Assembly: GCA_945869195.1 (NCBI GenBank)
Contig: CAMBNV010000001.1
Coordinates: 62,001-126,000, forward strand
DNA length: 64,000 nt
Direction of reading: 5' to 3'
Source of the DNA: Gemmatimonas phototrophica
GTDB lineage: Bacteria; Gemmatimonadota; Gemmatimonadetes; Gemmatimonadales; Gemmatimonadaceae
A program made the translations under genes and the position numbers. Within the stretch, counting starts at the first letter, position 1. Each line of letters starts with the position of its first letter. Below the pieces are notes generated by a model. It worked only from the letters and a program-made list of their open reading frames with translations. It did no database searches and was not told the origin of the DNA. Shown one piece after another: positions 1 through 9,330 of this stretch.

Positions 1-426
1 GACGGTCTTGGAGATGCCGGCGCCCGAGACGGTCACGGTCAGCGCGGCGCTCGCTCGACCATTGGGGAACACAGTCACGCCGCCACTCGGAGAGAACACC
101 AGCGTCGCGTCGAGATCGGTCCCCGCACCGAAGGCCCGCCGGCGCAACACCGTCCCCCCACCGCGCCGATGAATCTCCATGACGCTCCCATTGAGGGTGA
201 TAACCACGGGCAGGCGCTGCTCCAGGGCGATGGTGGACGCCTCTTGCAAGACACCTTGGACGGCACGAGACGACCGCAAGACGCGGTCCCGCTGCATCAG
301 TGTGACGAACTGCACACCGGAAATCGAAAGCAGGATTCCTGCAATCACGAGGACGACCAACAGCTCGATCAGGCTGAAGCCGCGCCGGCCTGGGCCCGCT
401 GGATTCGACGTGCGGAGTGTCGCCAT
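1..426 (-). CDS. Type IV prepilin-like protein (FimT/GspH family), partial
   Basis: The frame opens with ATG at 424-426 and stays open to base 1, so the C-terminus lies outside the window (142 residues visible). After a basic leader (RTSNPAGPGRRG) comes the class III prepilin signature GFSLIELLVVLVIAGILLS, with the peptidase cut expected after the Gly and the conserved Glu at mature position 5. The following region (about residues 40-140) fits a GspH/FimT-type minor pilin: an amphipathic helix, then beta-rich sequence. Such proteins are processed by PilD and join type IV pilus or type II secretion pseudopili. It is 82 bp downstream of the DHH gene on the same strand. The family is assigned on the N-terminal motif alone; other minor pilins are possible. 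Confidence 0.85.
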   Translation of the reverse strand, partial: MATLRTSNPAGPGRRGFSLIELLVVLVIAGILLSISGVQFVTLMQRDRVLRSSRAVQGVLQEASTIALEQRLPVVITLNGSVMEIHRRGGGTVLRRRAFGAGTDLDATLVFSPSGGVTVFPNGRASAALTVTVSGAGISKTV

Positions 427-508
427 GGCTCTGCTCCTGAGTGACCCGAACGCGCAACATGTCGACTGGCGACCCCCGCCAGCCCGCCTCCTTATCAACC
501 GGTCATGC

Positions 509-1537
509 TCAATCCGCCAACGCACCAGACTGGAGAAGGCAACGCGCCTCGCCAAGAACGCGGGCTTCGACCTCCACCAGGCTTCCCACGATCAGGGCAC
601 CCGACGCGCGCGCATGCCCGCCCCCGCCGAATGCCCGGGCGAGCGTGTTCACGTTCACCCCCGCTACGCTACGAAACGACATCTTCACCCGTCCGTGACC
701 GAGATCACGAAAGAGGAGGGCAAGTCGGACACCGGCGACGGAACGGGGATATTCCACGACCCCATCGAGATCCTCGCTGGAGACCCCATGCCGCTCCAGC
801 GCTCCCGCCACGATCGTCACCCAGGCCATGCCGTTCGTCAGGTCGATCTCGAGGGTGCCGAGGGCATCGCGAAGCAGGCGGAGGCGACCGAGCGGAATGC
901 TCCCGTAGATGCGGGCGTACATCTGCTCCGGATCGACACCCGCCGTGAGCAGCTCGGCCGCGACCGCGAGACAGCGCGGTGAGGTGTTCCCGAACCGGAA
1001 CCCTCCCGTGTCGGTGACCAACCCCGTGTAGAGCGCCGTGGCGATTGGCGTGGTAATCGTGAGTCCGCGCTCACGAGCGAAGTCAAAGACCAGTTCGGCG
1101 GTCGCACTGGCGGCGGTGCAACTCAGCATCGTCTTGCCCGGCGGTGTGTCACTCGCCAGGTGGTGGTCGATCACGAGCGCGTCGAGGGGCAACGCCCGCA
1201 CCGCCTCGGCGAGCTGCCCCAGACGGCTGAGACAGCTGATGTCGAGCACAATAACGCGGTCCACCTGCTGGAGCGCCTTGGCCCCGTCGGGGGAGCGGTC
1301 CACCACATCGTCGCCCAGGAGCCAACGAAACTGTTCCGGCCAGGGCGTCGGATTCACAATCACCGCCCGCACGCCCATCTGACCGAGCAGCCGAGCGAGC
1401 GCACACTGCGAGCCGCAGCCGTCGCCGTCCGCATTGATGTGCGTGGACAACGCGACGGTCATTCCCGGACGAAGCTCTGCGGCGAGACGCTGAATGGCCT
1501 CGCGGCGATCGGCCGGTAGAAGAAGTAGATCAGACAC
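509..1537 (-). CDS. DHH/DHHA1 phosphoesterase (NrnA-type oligoribonuclease / pAp phosphatase)
   Basis: This 342-residue cytoplasmic protein has both NrnA domains. The N-terminal DHH domain carries HINADGDGCGS (His33, Asp37, Asp39) and VIDHH. The C-terminal DHHA1 domain carries GGGGHARASGA. NrnA-type enzymes degrade 2-5 nt oligoribonucleotides and dephosphorylate 3'-phosphoadenosine 5'-phosphate with Mn2+. Length is normal for the family. The start is GTG at 1535-1537, only 7 nt after the guaB stop, so it is probably co-transcribed with guaB. The nano-RNase versus pAp preference cannot be read from sequence. Confidence 0.9.
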   Translation of the reverse strand: MSDLLLLPADRREAIQRLAAELRPGMTVALSTHINADGDGCGSQCALARLLGQMGVRAVIVNPTPWPEQFRWLLGDDVVDRSPDGAKALQQVDRVIVLDISCLSRLGQLAEAVRALPLDALVIDHHLASDTPPGKTMLSCTAASATAELVFDFARERGLTITTPIATALYTGLVTDTGGFRFGNTSPRCLAVAAELLTAGVDPEQMYARIYGSIPLGRLRLLRDALGTLEIDLTNGMAWVTIVAGALERHGVSSEDLDGVVEYPRSVAGVRLALLFRDLGHGRVKMSFRSVAGVNVNTLARAFGGGGHARASGALIVGSLVEVEARVLGEARCLLQSGALAD

Positions 1538-1544
1538 GCATACT

Positions 1545-3408
<1,864 letters not shown>

Positions 3409-3565
3409 GGCGGAAATCCCTGGCGGGCTCGCTCGCCCCGCGGGTCGATGTGAATGAACGGTCGGTGTGCGCCCGTGGCGCGAGAGACGGGCGTCGTAGC
3501 GACGATACAAGATACCACCGAGGAGATTCCGTCCACAGTCCCCGCGTCACCGCCGTGCCGCCTGG

Positions 3566-4576
3566 TTACCGCCGGACGATCGAGAGAAGATCGAGCACCG
3601 GCGCTCCCGTGGGCTGCGAGCGGCCATTGCGGACGCGAGCGGTGACCGTGACGGTCGTGAGCGGGGCGATCGACTTCGCCTGCGCCAGGAGGGCGGGTGG
3701 CACGGCGAGATAGAGCATCGCATTCTCCTGCGAGGGGCCCATCGCCAGCAGGTACGGCTCGTCGGGTGCAAGAGCGCGGCGCAGTCCGTCGGCGGTCTGC
3801 AGCCCAATCACCTTTACCTCCCAGCGAACGAGTCGCCCCCGGAGTCGGTCGGGAGTGAGCCGGAGATCGGCCGCCGTGAGGGTTGCGGCATAGCTCGAGT
3901 CGGTCGGCACGAGGAGGTTCTCGGGCACCCAGGCCTCTACGCGCACCCGCACCCAGCCGCGATCGCGCGCGATCGGATCGACCACGGCGCCCGGCACGAG
4001 CGAACCGATAGCCGGTGTACCCGGCGCACGGCTGAGCGGAAGTGCCGCCGTCGCACGGAGCCCGCGGTCCTCGACGCTCGCCTCGCGCACTGACACAGCG
4101 ACTGCGGTCGCCGAGGTGGGTGGCTTCGCTGGTCCCTTCGCTGGTGGCTTCGCCGGTGCCTCGACCGCCGCGATCATCGAGGTGAGAATCCACCCGTCCC
4201 GTCGCACGCGCGCCCAAGCGCCTTTGCGTTCGATGACTCTGATCCCTGCCCGGGCCTCGAATACGCCGAGGATGCGGGCGTTGAGCGAGGGCTCGGCCCG
4301 CAGGCGCAGCGTGCCGCTCCCGCCGACGGAGGCGGGGAACGAATCTCTGGCGCCGCCGAGGCGCGCGGCGGCGATCCACCCTTCGAGCGTCGCGCGCGTA
4401 AAACCGCCCCGCGCCGCGCCGGTGCGCCAGCGGGTGCCGGCCTGGACGGTCGCGATCACTTTTCCGTCAGGAGAGGCATGCACGCCGGCATCGCGGGTGA
4501 TACGGGGCTGCGCACCCAACGGCGACCCGAGGTGTGCGACCATGAACAGGATTAGGAGGGAACGCAGAAGGCGCAT
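3566..4576 (-). CDS. Secreted SH3b-domain protein
   Basis: This 336-residue protein begins with a signal peptide (LLRSLLILFMVAHLGSPLGAQ, cut expected after GAQ). Two bacterial SH3 (SH3b) units follow at about residues 30-75 and 85-140, the second recognisable by LRLRAEPSLNARILG. A Pro/Ala/Lys hinge encoded by a 12-nt tandem repeat leads to a third SH3b-like segment and a C-terminal beta-rich domain. SH3b modules usually bind cell-wall peptides, so a periplasmic or wall-associated role is likely. No catalytic domain is seen. It is divergent from gpmI and 157 bp upstream of the small DUF2281-like gene. Confidence 0.8.
   Translation of the reverse strand: MRLLRSLLILFMVAHLGSPLGAQPRITRDAGVHASPDGKVIATVQAGTRWRTGAARGGFTRATLEGWIAAARLGGARDSFPASVGGSGTLRLRAEPSLNARILGVFEARAGIRVIERKGAWARVRRDGWILTSMIAAVEAPAKPPAKGPAKPPTSATAVAVSVREASVEDRGLRATAALPLSRAPGTPAIGSLVPGAVVDPIARDRGWVRVRVEAWVPENLLVPTDSSYAATLTAADLRLTPDRLRGRLVRWEVKVIGLQTADGLRRALAPDEPYLLAMGPSQENAMLYLAVPPALLAQAKSIAPLTTVTVTARVRNGRSQPTGAPVLDLLSIVRR
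4122..4157. repeat. 12-nt tandem repeat, three units
   Basis: Three consecutive 12-base units (ggcttcgctggt, cccttcgctggt, ggcttcgccggt) lie inside the SH3b-protein gene. On the coding strand they give the Pro-Ala-Lys-rich hinge PAKPPAKGPAKPP between SH3b units. In-frame unit gain or loss would only change linker length. Confidence 0.8.
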
Positions 4577-4614
4577 CGCTGGTAGGGGGGGAGTCTCAAG
4601 ACTAGATTGCCCTC

Positions 4615-4663
4615 GCGCGCGCTCCGGGTACGGAGCCGCGCGCCTCTGCTACGAAAGTATACC
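4615..4663 (+). promoter_or_regulatory. Hairpin/palindrome plus -10-like site upstream of gpmI
   Basis: An inverted repeat spans 4615-4643: arms GCGCGCGCTCCG and CGGAGCCGCGCGC around the loop GGTA, with one bulged C at 4637. Fifteen bases later is TATACC (4658-4663), a possible -10 element 20 bp before the gpmI ATG. The palindrome would cover the -35 position, so it could be an operator. There is no matching -35 box. Inference from sequence only. Confidence 0.35.
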
Positions 4664-4683
4664 CCGCACAGAACAGGGCCAAG

Positions 4684-6234
4684 ATGGCTTCGAAGGTGGA
4701 TCGCCCGGTCGTGCTCGTGGTGCTCGATGGTTGGGGCCATCGAGAATCGACGGAGGGCAACGCGATCGCGCTCGCGCGGACGCCGACGTGGGACCGCCTC
4801 TGGGCGCGTGCGCCGCGCACGCTCCTGAGCGCCAGCGGTCTCGCGGTCGGTCTTCCTGACGGGCAGATGGGGAACAGCGAGGTCGGGCACCTGAACCTCG
4901 GCGCCGGGCGCGTGGTGCTCCAGGACCTCGTGCGCATCGGCGACGCGATCCGTAGCGGGAGATTCCACACCAACCCGACGTTTCGCGCGGCCTGCCAGCA
5001 GGTGCGCACCAACGGTGGCACCCTCCACCTCGTCGGCCTGGTCGGCGATGGCGGCGTGCATGGCCATGACGACCACCTCGTCGCGCTCGTCGAGGTCGCG
5101 GAACGTGAGCGGGTGCCGCACGTCGCGCTCCACCTGATGCTCGATGGGCGCGACACCTTGCCGATGTCGGCCCTCGGCTATGTGCGGGCGCTGGGGGACC
5201 GGATTGGTACGCGCGCACGGATCGCGAGCATCGGCGGTCGGTATTTCGGCATGGACCGCGACCAGCGCTGGGCGCGCACGCAGAAATGGTACGACGCCGC
5301 GGTGCGGGGCGTCGGACCGTCGACCGACGACGCCGTGCGATCGATCGAGGAGAACTACGCGCGCGGCGTGACCGACGAGTTTCAGGAACCGGTCGTGGTG
5401 CGGCGCGAGGGGAACCCGGTCGCCGCGATGCGCGACGGTGACGCGGTCATCAGCTGGAACTTTCGGTCCGATCGCATGCGGCAGCTCATTCGCGCGATCG
5501 CGATCCCGGGCTTTGACGGCTTTGACGTCACCGACCGGCCGATGCTGCACGTTGCGACGATGACGCAGTACGATCAGACCTACGGTCTGCCGATCGCGTT
5601 TGAGCCGTTCTCCCTGACGAAGATCATGGCCGAGGTGTTGCGGGAGAACGGGATGTCGTCCCTGCGCACGGCGGAGTCGGAGAAGTACCCGCACGTCACC
5701 TACTTCTTCAACGGCGGCAATGAGGTCCCGTACCTCGGCGAGGAGCGGATCCTCGTGCCTAGCCAGCAGGTCGCCACCTACGACCTGATGCCCGAGATGA
5801 GCGCCGCGGGCATCACCGATGTGCTGGTGAAGGCGATCGAGGGTCGCACACACGAGTTCACGCTCTGCAACTACGCCAACGGCGACATGGTCGGGCATAG
5901 CGGCGACCTGGCCGCGACGATCAGGGCGTGCGAATGTGTCGACGACCAGCTCGCGCGGATCGTGGCGGCAGCGGAACGTGCGGGAGCGCGGCTTCTCGTG
6001 ACGGCCGACCACGGCAACTGTGAGATGATGATCGATCCCCGGTCGGGGGGGCCACACACCGCCCACACGACCAACCCCGTGCCGTTCCTGCTCGTCGAGA
6101 ACGGTGCGTCGACCCCACTGCGTGCCGGTGGCGCGCTGTGCGACATTGGCCCCACGGTCCTCGCGCTGCTCGGTGTTGAGCAACCGCATGAGATGACCGG
6201 CCGAGCCCTGCAACTTCCAGGAGTTCACGCGTGA
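4684..6234 (+). CDS. gpmI: 2,3-bisphosphoglycerate-independent phosphoglycerate mutase
   Basis: GpmI interconverts 3- and 2-phosphoglycerate in glycolysis and gluconeogenesis using two Mn2+ ions. The 516-residue length is canonical. Visible motifs are the metal site VVLDGWGHR (Asp15), the phosphoserine nucleophile in GQMGNSEVGH (Ser65), GDGGVHGH, DGRDT and the C-terminal metal site TADHGNCEMM. AGGG lies 5 nt before the ATG. It is the first gene of a long plus-strand run; its TGA overlaps the GTG of the next gene. Confidence 0.97.
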   Translation: MASKVDRPVVLVVLDGWGHRESTEGNAIALARTPTWDRLWARAPRTLLSASGLAVGLPDGQMGNSEVGHLNLGAGRVVLQDLVRIGDAIRSGRFHTNPTFRAACQQVRTNGGTLHLVGLVGDGGVHGHDDHLVALVEVAERERVPHVALHLMLDGRDTLPMSALGYVRALGDRIGTRARIASIGGRYFGMDRDQRWARTQKWYDAAVRGVGPSTDDAVRSIEENYARGVTDEFQEPVVVRREGNPVAAMRDGDAVISWNFRSDRMRQLIRAIAIPGFDGFDVTDRPMLHVATMTQYDQTYGLPIAFEPFSLTKIMAEVLRENGMSSLRTAESEKYPHVTYFFNGGNEVPYLGEERILVPSQQVATYDLMPEMSAAGITDVLVKAIEGRTHEFTLCNYANGDMVGHSGDLAATIRACECVDDQLARIVAAAERAGARLLVTADHGNCEMMIDPRSGGPHTAHTTNPVPFLLVENGASTPLRAGGALCDIGPTVLALLGVEQPHEMTGRALQLPGVHA

Positions 6235-6938
6235 TCCGTCGTTCCATTCCGCTCGCCCTCGCCGTCTTCGTCGCCACCTCGATTGGGGCCCCCCTGCGCG
6301 CTCAGGTAGGCCATACGCCAGAGAATAGCCCCTATCAGGACCTGCGCGGTCGGCAGGCGGTCACCATCTTTGCCGGATCGATCGCGCCGGGCGGTGATCC
6401 CGCCGGCGTTGGTCCACGCAACGGGCTTCAACTCAGCGGGCGCTACGAACTTCTCCTGACCGGACCGCTCTGGTTGCAGGCCCGCGCGACGTTCGCGCCG
6501 CAGCTCGCGCGTACCATCAAGGATCCGGTGCTCCCCACGGCGACCCGCGACATCGGAACGTCGACGCGCCCCCTCGCCGCGGTGGAGGTCGGGTTTGGGT
6601 TCAACCTGACGGGCAACAAGGCATGGCACCGGATTGCGCCTCAGGTGCATAGCGCGGTCGGCTGGGTGACCGGCGGCACGAACCAGTTCGACGAGGGCGG
6701 GTACAAGTTCGGGAACAAGTTCACCGCGTCGTACGGAGTGGGTACGCGCATCGTGACCGGACGCGCCTGGGAGCTGCAGGTTGACGTGACGCACCTCTTT
6801 TGGAAATACCGCTATCCGAACGAATACTCTGGCACCGGAGCGCCCACCGACAGCTCGATCCTCCGAGGCGCACCGTTGAGCGCCTGGAAGGGGAATGCTG
6901 TCCTGTCGATCGGCATGAGCCGATTCTTCTTCCGGTGA
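6231..6938 (+). CDS. Outer-membrane beta-barrel-like protein
   Basis: This 235-residue exported protein has a signal peptide (RSIPLALAVFVATSIGAPLRAQ, cut after RAQ) and alternating amphipathic strands ending in aromatic SIGMSRFFFR, the usual C-terminal signal of outer-membrane barrels. Strands such as GLQLSGRYELLL and GVGTRIVTGRAWELQVDVTH suggest an eight-strand OmpW/OmpA-like barrel. No ligand or enzyme motif is recognised. Its GTG start overlaps the gpmI stop by 4 nt (GTGA), with GGAG 7 nt upstream. Confidence 0.75.
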   Translation: MIRRSIPLALAVFVATSIGAPLRAQVGHTPENSPYQDLRGRQAVTIFAGSIAPGGDPAGVGPRNGLQLSGRYELLLTGPLWLQARATFAPQLARTIKDPVLPTATRDIGTSTRPLAAVEVGFGFNLTGNKAWHRIAPQVHSAVGWVTGGTNQFDEGGYKFGNKFTASYGVGTRIVTGRAWELQVDVTHLFWKYRYPNEYSGTGAPTDSSILRGAPLSAWKGNAVLSIGMSRFFFR

Positions 6939-6946
6939 CCATCGTG

Positions 6947-7366
6947 ATGCGTGCGACGCTCACCCGGCGCGTGACATTTTCGGCAGCGCATCGCTATCGC
7001 CGTCCGGAGTGGGACGACGGACGCAACGCGGCAACATTTGGTGCATGTGCGCGGCCCAACTGGCATGGCCATACCTACGTGTGCGACGTGACCGTCGGTG
7101 GGCCGGTCGACCCGCTCACGGGGTTCTGTGCAGACCTCGGCGCGCTCGATCGCGCGCTGCGCGAACGCGTCGTGGAGGCGCTTGATCACCGGAACCTCGT
7201 GCTCGACATCTCGGCGTTTGCCGAGGGAAAACTGATCCCCACGTCGGAGAACATCGCCGGCTGGATCGCGCGCGAAGTGCAGGAGGCGCTCGGCGTCGGC
7301 ACTCGGGTGCTGCGCGTGCGCGTCGCCGAGGAGCCCGGACTCTGGGCCGAGGTCGAACCGACGTGA
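6947..7366 (+). CDS. 6-pyruvoyl-tetrahydropterin synthase / 6-carboxytetrahydropterin synthase family protein
   Basis: This 139-residue T-fold enzyme has all three zinc ligands (FSAAHRY and HGHTY), the catalytic Cys in FGACARPNWHGH, LDHRNL with the catalytic Asp-His pair, and PTSENIAGWI. The spacing FGxCxxPNxHGH is closer to classical PTPS than to E. coli QueD. The family acts on 7,8-dihydroneopterin triphosphate in pterin or queuosine synthesis. I chose ATG 6947, with GGTGA 8 nt upstream; GTG 6935, overlapping the preceding stop, is an alternative. No other queuosine gene is present; the neighbours are molybdenum-cofactor genes. Confidence 0.88.
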   Translation: MRATLTRRVTFSAAHRYRRPEWDDGRNAATFGACARPNWHGHTYVCDVTVGGPVDPLTGFCADLGALDRALRERVVEALDHRNLVLDISAFAEGKLIPTSENIAGWIAREVQEALGVGTRVLRVRVAEEPGLWAEVEPT

Positions 7367-8094
7367 CGCGCCTGCTGGACGGCGCGCTGAGCCTCGACGC
7401 GGTAGACGAGGTGCCCGTCTGGCTTGAGGTAAATGGCCAACCGGCCGTCACCTGGATGTGCACACCAGACCAGCTCCCCGAACTCGTCGTCGGGTGGTGC
7501 TTCGGCGAGGGGTACATCGATTCGCGCGCCGACCTGCTCACGCTGCGGCCGTGCGCGAAGGAGCCCGGGTTCTGGGTGACGGTTCCCCCAGCACGCTTCG
7601 AGACGGTGGAGGGCCAGGAACGCCGACGCGTACTCGCGTCTGGCTGCGGCGCGGTGACGACGATCCTCGGTTCGCTCAGCACCGTGCCGCGCCGGAGCAC
7701 GCGACCCACGGTGCCGGACCTCGCGCGAACGCGACTGCTGTTCAAGGAGCTCTTCGCGCTCGGCGAACGCTACAAGACGACGGGCGGCATTCACGCCGCC
7801 GCGCTGACCGACGGGGAGACGCTGTTGGTGCACGCCGAGGATATTGGGCGGCATAATGCGGTGGACAAGGTGATTGGACAGCGGATCCTCGCGGGCGAAC
7901 GACCCGATGACCTCGTGATGCTGGTCACGGGGCGAATCTCGGGCGAACTTGCGTTCAAGGCGGCGCGGGCACGGATCTCGGTGGTCGCGACCCCAAGTGT
8001 GCCGAGCACGATCGCGGTCGAGATCGCGAAGGCGGCGGGGATGGTGCTCGTGGGACGCGCGGTCTCAGGCGCGCCGCAGGTGTGGGAGCCGTGA
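7363..8094 (+). CDS. fdhD: Formate dehydrogenase accessory sulfurtransferase FdhD
   Basis: FdhD transfers sulfur from a cysteine desulfurase to the molybdenum cofactor before it enters formate dehydrogenase. The 243 residues include LVVGWCFGEGYI, TTGGIHAAA, EDIGRHNAVDKVIG and GRISGELAFKAARA. The reactive loop reads ASGCGAVTT: one Cys is kept, but the second Cys of the E. coli CGVC motif is replaced. It overlaps the pterin gene by GTGA and mobA by 4 nt. No molybdenum formate dehydrogenase structural gene is in the window, so the client enzyme is unknown. Confidence 0.93.
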   Translation: MTRLLDGALSLDAVDEVPVWLEVNGQPAVTWMCTPDQLPELVVGWCFGEGYIDSRADLLTLRPCAKEPGFWVTVPPARFETVEGQERRRVLASGCGAVTTILGSLSTVPRRSTRPTVPDLARTRLLFKELFALGERYKTTGGIHAAALTDGETLLVHAEDIGRHNAVDKVIGQRILAGERPDDLVMLVTGRISGELAFKAARARISVVATPSVPSTIAVEIAKAAGMVLVGRAVSGAPQVWEP

Positions 8095-8780
8095 GTGCGT
8101 CGACTGGCTCTGCACTGGGCCGCGTGAGAGGCGCCGCCCCGGGAACGGCACCGACGCGCTGCACTGGAGTGATTCTCGCCGGCGGCGGTGCGACGCGCTA
8201 CGGCGGCCTGCCTAAGGGACTCGAGCGGGTAGCCGCCGAACGGATCATTGATCGGGTCGCGGCGGCGCTGGGCACGGTAACGGACGAGCTCCTACTGATC
8301 GCGAACGACCCCGCGGCGACTGCCTGGCTTCCCCACGTACGCGTTGCCGCCGACGTGCGCGCCGGCGAAGGAGCGCTGGGCGGTCTCCATGCGGCGCTCT
8401 CACATGCGGGAGGGAACATCCTGCTCGTGGCCTGGGATATGCCGTTCGTCAGCCCCGCGCTGCTCGGGGCGCTGCGCGCTCGCGGAGAGCAGCACTCCGC
8501 CGATGCGGTGCTCCCCGAGAGCGACGGATCGCGCCGCGGTGTAGAGCCCCTCTGTGCCTGGTATTCGTCGCGGTGCCTCACCGCCGTGGCGGCCGCGCTC
8601 GACGCCGGTGACCGCCGGGTGATCGCGTTTCATGACGCGGTGCGCACGGTGCGACTGGCGATTGATGAGGTGCGAAGCTTCGGCGATCCCGCGCGCCTCT
8701 TTGCGAATGTGAATACCCCCGCCGAACTCGCATGGGCCGAGGAGGTCGCGCTCGAGCCGACTGCGGTACGCCATGATTGA
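8091..8780 (+). CDS. mobA: Molybdenum cofactor guanylyltransferase
   Basis: MobA joins GMP from GTP to molybdopterin to make the bis-MGD form of the cofactor. The protein is about 229 residues. It shows GVILAGGGATRYGGLPKGLE (the GTP-binding LAGGxxxRxGxxK motif), WDMPFVSP (metal-binding Asp) and the C-terminal FANVNTPAEL. The start at GTG 8091 overlaps the fdhD stop as GTGA, matching neighbouring junctions; GTG 8082 in frame is possible. The N-terminal ~25 residues are a low-complexity Ala/Gly/Arg extension. Confidence 0.93.
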   Translation: MSASTGSALGRVRGAAPGTAPTRCTGVILAGGGATRYGGLPKGLERVAAERIIDRVAAALGTVTDELLLIANDPAATAWLPHVRVAADVRAGEGALGGLHAALSHAGGNILLVAWDMPFVSPALLGALRARGEQHSADAVLPESDGSRRGVEPLCAWYSSRCLTAVAAALDAGDRRVIAFHDAVRTVRLAIDEVRSFGDPARLFANVNTPAELAWAEEVALEPTAVRHD

Positions 8781-9330
8781 GTCCACGCCGGCGCGACCCC
8801 ACGCGCCACCGATGCTCGCGATTGTCGGAAAGAAACATGCCGGCAAGACGACGCTCACGGTGCAACTCTGCGCCGAGCTGACGCGCCGCGGCCGGCGCAT
8901 CATGACGCTCAAGCATGGCTCGCATACGTTCAGCATCGACCCGGAGGCGACCGACACCTACCGCCACTACCACGAGGGGAATGCGGAGCGGGTGGCCATG
9001 GCGTCTCCCGACAAATTCGCGCTCGTGATGCGGTGGGAGCAGGAGGTTGCGCCCGAGGAGATCGCGGCGCGGTATCTCTCCGACGCCGACCTCGTGCTCT
9101 GCGAGGGCTTCAAAGCGAGCGCCCTCCCGAAGGTGGAGATCTTCCGCGCGGCCGTCCACTCGAGCGCCCTCTGGACCGACGGCCCCGCGAACGCCGGCAG
9201 TTGGCGGGCGATGGTCACGGACCAGACGGTCCCTGAGTTTGATGGCACGACGTTTGCCCTTGGTGATGCTCAGTGGCTCAACGCGCTCGCCGACTGGGTG
9301 GAGCGCGAGTACCTCTCTCCTGCCTCATGA
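8773..9330 (+). CDS. mobB: Molybdopterin-guanine dinucleotide biosynthesis protein B
   Basis: MobB is a GTP-binding P-loop protein that assists MobA. The 185 residues contain the Walker A motif GKKHAGKTTL, TLKHGSHTFSIDPEATDTYR (the metal/GTP-interacting segment) and LVLCEGFKASALPKVEIFR, all typical of MobB. The gene overlaps the mobA end by 8 nt, and its stop is shared with the ATGA start of the PBP4-type gene. Confidence 0.95.
   Translation: MIESTPARPHAPPMLAIVGKKHAGKTTLTVQLCAELTRRGRRIMTLKHGSHTFSIDPEATDTYRHYHEGNAERVAMASPDKFALVMRWEQEVAPEEIAARYLSDADLVLCEGFKASALPKVEIFRAAVHSSALWTDGPANAGSWRAMVTDQTVPEFDGTTFALGDAQWLNALADWVEREYLSPAS

Noticed and set aside
4552..6228. Long minus-strand open frame (558 codons) opposite gpmI
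   Set aside because: Antisense to a complete gpmI; composition is Arg/His/Asp-rich, as expected from reading GC-rich codons backwards, and it has no domain.
6947..7366. Naming the pterin gene queD
   Set aside because: The active-site spacing is closer to classical PTPS and no queuosine genes are nearby, so the specific pathway is not supported.
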